Of a stretch of 8,454 bases of DNA, positions 5,886 through 8,454 are shown piece after piece (position 1 is the first letter of the stretch; the number at the start of each line of letters is the position of its first letter). Source of the DNA: UBA5794 sp964196275 (GTDB taxonomy: Bacteria; Actinomycetota; Acidimicrobiia; Spongiisociales; UBA5794). Both the position numbers and the translations under genes were made by a program. Below the pieces are notes generated by a model. The model saw only the letters and a list, made by a program, of their open reading frames with translations. It was not told the DNA's origin and ran no database searches. The stretch is taken from positions 1 to 8,454 of the forward strand of contig CAXMSN010000099.1 in assembly GCA_964196275.1 (NCBI GenBank), given 5' to 3'.

Positions 5886-7068
5886 TCGGTTTCCAACGCT
5901 CGACTCGCTCGATCTGGCGGGTGCCACGGTCCTGATCCGTGCGGATCTGAACGTGCCGCTCGCAGGGCGTGAGGTGGTTGACGATTTTCGCATCCAGGCG
6001 AGCCTTCCGACGATCTCCGAGGTGCACTCGTCAGCCGATCGGGTGATTGTGTGCAGCCATCTCGGACGTCCGGTTGGCGTCGACCCAGCGCTCTCGATGG
6101 AGCCCGTTGCACGCCGTCTTGGAGAAGTCGGTGGCTTTGACGTCGTGCTGGCACCTGGCGTCATCGGGGATGACGTGCAACATGCGATCGATGCGACACC
6201 GGCGCAGGCGATCGTTGTTCTTGAGAACACGCGATTCGAATCCGGCGAGACGACGAACGATCCGACGGTCGCCGATGGACTCGCAGACCTTGCTGATGTA
6301 TTCGTGAATGACGCATTCGGAACGGTACACAGGGCGCACGCGTCGAACGTCGGCGTTGCCGAACGTCTCCCCTCCGCAGCCGGGCGCCTCATGCAACAAG
6401 AGGTCTTAGCGTTTCAACGCCTACTCGACGCCCCTGATCAGCCGTATGTCGTTGCAATGGGTGGAGCGAAGATCTCTGACAAGCTGAAGGTCATCGAGCA
6501 CCTTCTGCCTCATGTCGACCTCATGCTCATCGGCGGCGGCATGTGCTTCACACTCTTGAAGGCCGTCGGATACGAAGTCGGTGCATCGCTCGTCGAAGAG
6601 GGCATGGTCAGCACGGTTGAGCGTCTGCTCAAATCGGAGCACGGCGACAAGCTTGTGCTTCCGACCGACGTCGTCGCAGCGGATTCGTTTGCAAGCGACG
6701 CCGACAATCGGACGGTATCCGTTGGCGCGATTCCCGGCGGATGGATGGGCCTCGACATTGGTCCCGAGACCGTGAAACGATTCGGTGGTGCGTTGACCGA
6801 GGCTGAGAGCGTGTTCTGGAACGGGCCCATGGGCGTGTTCGAGTGGGAACCGTTCCGCGCGGGAACCGAGGGTGTCGCGAGCGCGATCGCGGCGAGCGAG
6901 GGGTACACGGTGATCGGTGGCGGCGACTCTGTGGCAGCGATACGTATCCTCGGTATCGAATCAGAGGTTTCCCATGTTTCGAGTGGTGGGGGAGCGGGTC
7001 TCGCGATGCTCGAGGGTTCAGCGCTACCCGGTCTTTCCGCCCTGATGAGGAGTAGCGATGGCACGTAA
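5878..7068 (+). CDS. pgk: Phosphoglycerate kinase, probable TTG start
   Basis: PGK transfers phosphate from 1,3-bisphosphoglycerate to ADP, the ATP-forming step after GAPDH. With the TTG start the protein has 396 residues, the normal size. Visible blocks are RADLNVP (21-27), SHLGRP (60-65), ENTRFESGE (116-124), VNDAFGTVHRAHAS (143-156), GGAKISDK (195-202), IGGGMCFTLLKA (218-229), FWNGPMGVFEW (313-323), GGGDSVAA (347-354) and SHVSSGGGAGLAMLEG (365-380). Both substrate-binding domains are complete. The first in-frame ATG, at 5833, would add 15 residues read from inside the conserved GAPDH C-terminus and is unlike the family. TTG at 5878 gives FPTLDSLDLAG close to the N-terminus, as usual for PGK, and an 8-bp overlap with gap. 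Neither start has a clear ribosome site, so coupled translation from gap is likely. The 3' end overlaps tpiA by 11 bp. Confidence 0.96.
   Translation: MADRFPTLDSLDLAGATVLIRADLNVPLAGREVVDDFRIQASLPTISEVHSSADRVIVCSHLGRPVGVDPALSMEPVARRLGEVGGFDVVLAPGVIGDDVQHAIDATPAQAIVVLENTRFESGETTNDPTVADGLADLADVFVNDAFGTVHRAHASNVGVAERLPSAAGRLMQQEVLAFQRLLDAPDQPYVVAMGGAKISDKLKVIEHLLPHVDLMLIGGGMCFTLLKAVGYEVGASLVEEGMVSTVERLLKSEHGDKLVLPTDVVAADSFASDADNRTVSVGAIPGGWMGLDIGPETVKRFGGALTEAESVFWNGPMGVFEWEPFRAGTEGVASAIAASEGYTVIGGGDSVAAIRILGIESEVSHVSSGGGAGLAMLEGSALPGLSALMRSSDGT
7047..7052 (+). promoter_or_regulatory. Shine-Dalgarno site of tpiA
   Basis: GAGGAG lies 5 nt before the tpiA ATG at 7058 and inside the last codons of pgk. 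It is the strongest ribosome site in the window and fixes the tpiA start despite the 11-bp overlap with pgk. Confidence 0.82.
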
Positions 7069-7828
7069 GAACTTGATCGCAGGCAATTGGAAGATGAACG
7101 CAACGCATCTTGAGTCGATCCAGATGGTGCAGAAGCTGAGCTACCGGCTCGACATCGCAGACTACGACCGGGTCGACGTAGTGGTCTGCCCACCATTCAC
7201 TGCGCTTCGCTCGGTTCAGACCGTCATCGAAGCTGACCGCCTGTCTTTGAAGCTTGGCGCACAGAACGTCGACCCACACGAGTCCGGGGCGTTCACGGGT
7301 GAGATCTCACCTCACATGCTTTCAAAGCTGAGCGTTCAGTTCGTGATCGTGGGCCACTCAGAGCGCCGGCAGCTCTTCGGTGAAACAGATGAGGTCGTGA
7401 ACGAAAAGGTCAAGGCTGTGCTCGTAGCCGGAATGACTCCGATTCTCTGCGTTGGCGAGACCGGGGATGAGCGCGAGGCTGGTGATGCTGAGACGCGGGT
7501 GAGAGATCAGGTGTCAGCAGGACTCGCTGGTGTGGATCCCGACTCGGTGGGATCTATCGTGATTGCATATGAACCGATCTGGGCCATCGGAACGGGCGAG
7601 ACGGCAACTGCGGATGACGCAGGAGCGATGTGTGGACTCGTGCGGTCAACTGTCGCGGACTCCGTGAGCGGGACAGCCGCCGAATTCGTCCGGGTGCTCT
7701 ACGGCGGGTCCGTGAACCCTGGCAACGTTGCTGGTCTCATGGCGAAGAGAGATATCGATGGCGGTTTGGTCGGCGGAGCGTCGCTCGATCCCGACACGTT
7801 CGCTTCCGTGGTTCGATACTGGGTCTGA
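7058..7828 (+). CDS. tpiA: Triose-phosphate isomerase
   Basis: TPI interconverts dihydroxyacetone phosphate and glyceraldehyde-3-phosphate, feeding GAPDH. The 256 residues form a complete TIM barrel. The N-terminal GNWKMN (9-14) carries Asn10 and the catalytic Lys12. VGHSERR (98-104) carries the electrophile His100. AYEPIWAIGTG (170-180) carries the catalytic base Glu172 and the start of the phosphate-gripping loop 6. YGGSVNPGN (215-223) and GLVGGASLD (236-244) complete the phosphate site. No catalytic residue is missing. It follows pgk with overlap, in the usual gap-pgk-tpiA order, and is followed after 18 bp by an unrecognised small gene instead of the secG often found there in actinobacteria. 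Confidence 0.98.
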   Translation: MARKNLIAGNWKMNATHLESIQMVQKLSYRLDIADYDRVDVVVCPPFTALRSVQTVIEADRLSLKLGAQNVDPHESGAFTGEISPHMLSKLSVQFVIVGHSERRQLFGETDEVVNEKVKAVLVAGMTPILCVGETGDEREAGDAETRVRDQVSAGLAGVDPDSVGSIVIAYEPIWAIGTGETATADDAGAMCGLVRSTVADSVSGTAAEFVRVLYGGSVNPGNVAGLMAKRDIDGGLVGGASLDPDTFASVVRYWV

Positions 7829-7846
7829 CGAAGAACGGAATCTGCC

Positions 7847-8227
7847 ATGCAGAAATACAGTCTCGAATGCGAGTTCGATGTGACTCGGCGCATTGGCTGG
7901 AGCGAGGACGATCTCGGCACGCACATCGACGAGGTGGTTGAGTACCTTCGCCAGAGCTCAGACGTGACCGGAATCGATGTGACGGCTGACCTCGAGAACG
8001 GCAGGACGACTGTGACCATCGACTTCGCGTCCTGGGAGATGCATCTGTACGAACATGCCACAGGAACCGTGGCTGTCGCGATAAGGGCGGCAGGTGGGAA
8101 GCACGATGGTCTGCTGCCGTTCGCTGAGGAGGCCCATCTGAAGCAGACGGCAGCGGGATGGTCCGCGCTGAGGAGTCCCACGTGGCTGCTACGGCGTGCC
8201 GAACTCAAGCGCGACGACGGATCATGA
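7847..8227 (+). CDS. Uncharacterised 126-residue protein in the glycolytic cluster
   Basis: I do not recognise this gene. The 126-residue product has no signal peptide or membrane segment and looks like a small soluble cytosolic protein. The pattern suggests a strand (KYSLECEFDV), a helix rich in acidic residues (SEDDLGTHIDEVVEYLRQSS), then two strands (VTGIDVTADL and RTTVTIDFA). A mixed region and a basic C-terminal tail (LLRRAELKRDD) follow. A ferredoxin-like alpha/beta sandwich is possible, but this is a guess from pattern. It is probably real: the frame fills the space between tpiA and gpmA exactly, with 18 bp on each side, the same strand and similar base composition. The ribosome site is weak (CGGAA at about 10 nt). 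Its position suggests co-expression with triose-phase glycolysis, but no function can be assigned. It is not SecG, which would show two membrane helices. Confidence 0.8.
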   Translation: MQKYSLECEFDVTRRIGWSEDDLGTHIDEVVEYLRQSSDVTGIDVTADLENGRTTVTIDFASWEMHLYEHATGTVAVAIRAAGGKHDGLLPFAEEAHLKQTAAGWSALRSPTWLLRRAELKRDDGS

Positions 8228-8245
8228 CCGAGGTACGCTGCAGAA

Positions 8246-8454
8246 ATGTCTGACACCTTCACACTTGTGCTTCTGCGTCACGGGCAGAGCACATGGAACC
8301 TTGAGAACATCTTCACCGGTTGGACCGATGTTCCGCTGTCGGAACACGGTCGCGACGAGGCCAAGGCCGCCGGAACGGTGATGCCCGACCAAGGGATGTC
8401 GTTCGACGTTCTCCATACGTCCGTCCTTCGTAGGGCGATCGATACGGCATCCAT
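8246..8454 (+). CDS. gpmA: 2,3-bisphosphoglycerate-dependent phosphoglycerate mutase (N-terminal part)
   Basis: dPGM converts 3-phosphoglycerate to 2-phosphoglycerate by a phosphohistidine mechanism. Only 69 complete codons lie in the window; the frame is open at the edge. The start shows the histidine phosphatase signature LLRHGQSTWN (residues 9-18), where the His of RHG is the phosphorylated residue. FTGWTDVPLSEHGRDEA (about 23-39) and FDVLHTSVLRRAIDTA (about 53-68) follow. The FTGW-D-PLS-G block separates dPGM from the broader histidine phosphatase family. The ATG at 8246 is preceded by GAGGT at 8230-8234, a somewhat distant ribosome site. The gene continues the glycolytic series begun by gap, pgk and tpiA, acting on the PGK product. 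Without the C-terminal half I cannot confirm that the gene is intact. Confidence 0.95.
   Translation, partial: MSDTFTLVLLRHGQSTWNLENIFTGWTDVPLSEHGRDEAKAAGTVMPDQGMSFDVLHTSVLRRAIDTAS

Noticed and set aside
8224..8253. Nine-codon open frame overlapping the stop of the 126-aa gene, just before gpmA
   Set aside because: Too short to support as a leader peptide, with no attenuator-like hairpins around it.
1..8454. Possible novel defence, mobile or RNA-based system
   Set aside because: I looked for transposase motifs, repeat arrays, tRNA-like cloverleaves, integrase or toxin signatures and composition shifts. I found none, and almost every base is explained by conserved housekeeping genes.

Overview
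The window reads as a chromosomal housekeeping locus of a moderately high-GC actinobacterium (Actinomycetota). The main evidence is gene order: uvrC-rapZ-yvcK followed by gap-pgk-tpiA is the classic actinobacterial arrangement. RapZ also has the arginine-type P-loop (GLSGAGRST) usual in that phylum. I cannot fix the class from sequence alone. A deep-branching, non-Streptomyces, non-Mycobacterium lineage (for example Acidimicrobiia-like) is only a guess.

Layout. Bases 1-305 carry the N-terminal 101 codons of a multi-pass membrane protein on the minus strand, resembling GT-C-type (GT87/DUF2029-like) glycosyltransferases. A 59-bp divergent intergenic stretch follows (306-364), with back-to-back promoter-like hexamers and a perfect 15-bp palindrome. 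From 365 to the right edge everything is on the plus strand and tightly packed: a class I SAM methyltransferase (365-1081), uvrC (1103-2944), rapZ (2941-3816), yvcK (3813-4787), gap (4803-5885), pgk (about 5878-7068), tpiA (7058-7828), an unrecognised 126-aa gene (7847-8227), and the start of gpmA (8246 to beyond the edge). Junctions are 4-bp ATGA overlaps (uvrC/rapZ, rapZ/yvcK), longer overlaps (gap/pgk, pgk/tpiA) or gaps of 15-21 bp. I see no terminator anywhere, so one long transcriptional unit is plausible, possibly with internal promoters that I could not identify. No gene-free stretch exceeds 60 bp.

Function. The left half joins nucleotide excision repair (UvrC) to two conserved regulators that act in amino-sugar and envelope metabolism in other bacteria (RapZ, YvcK). 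The right half encodes consecutive triose steps of glycolysis/gluconeogenesis: triose-phosphate isomerase, GAPDH, phosphoglycerate kinase and 2,3-BPG-dependent phosphoglycerate mutase.

What stands out. This is mostly core metabolism. I found no mobile element, CRISPR array, RNA gene or defence system. The points worth a second look are: (i) an in-frame insertion of about 30 residues in GAPDH, between the first helix and second strand of the NAD-binding Rossmann fold, with a hint of an internal repeat; (ii) absence of whiA from its usual place between yvcK and gap; (iii) an unknown small gene where secG is commonly found after tpiA; and (iv) the palindrome in the divergent promoter region.
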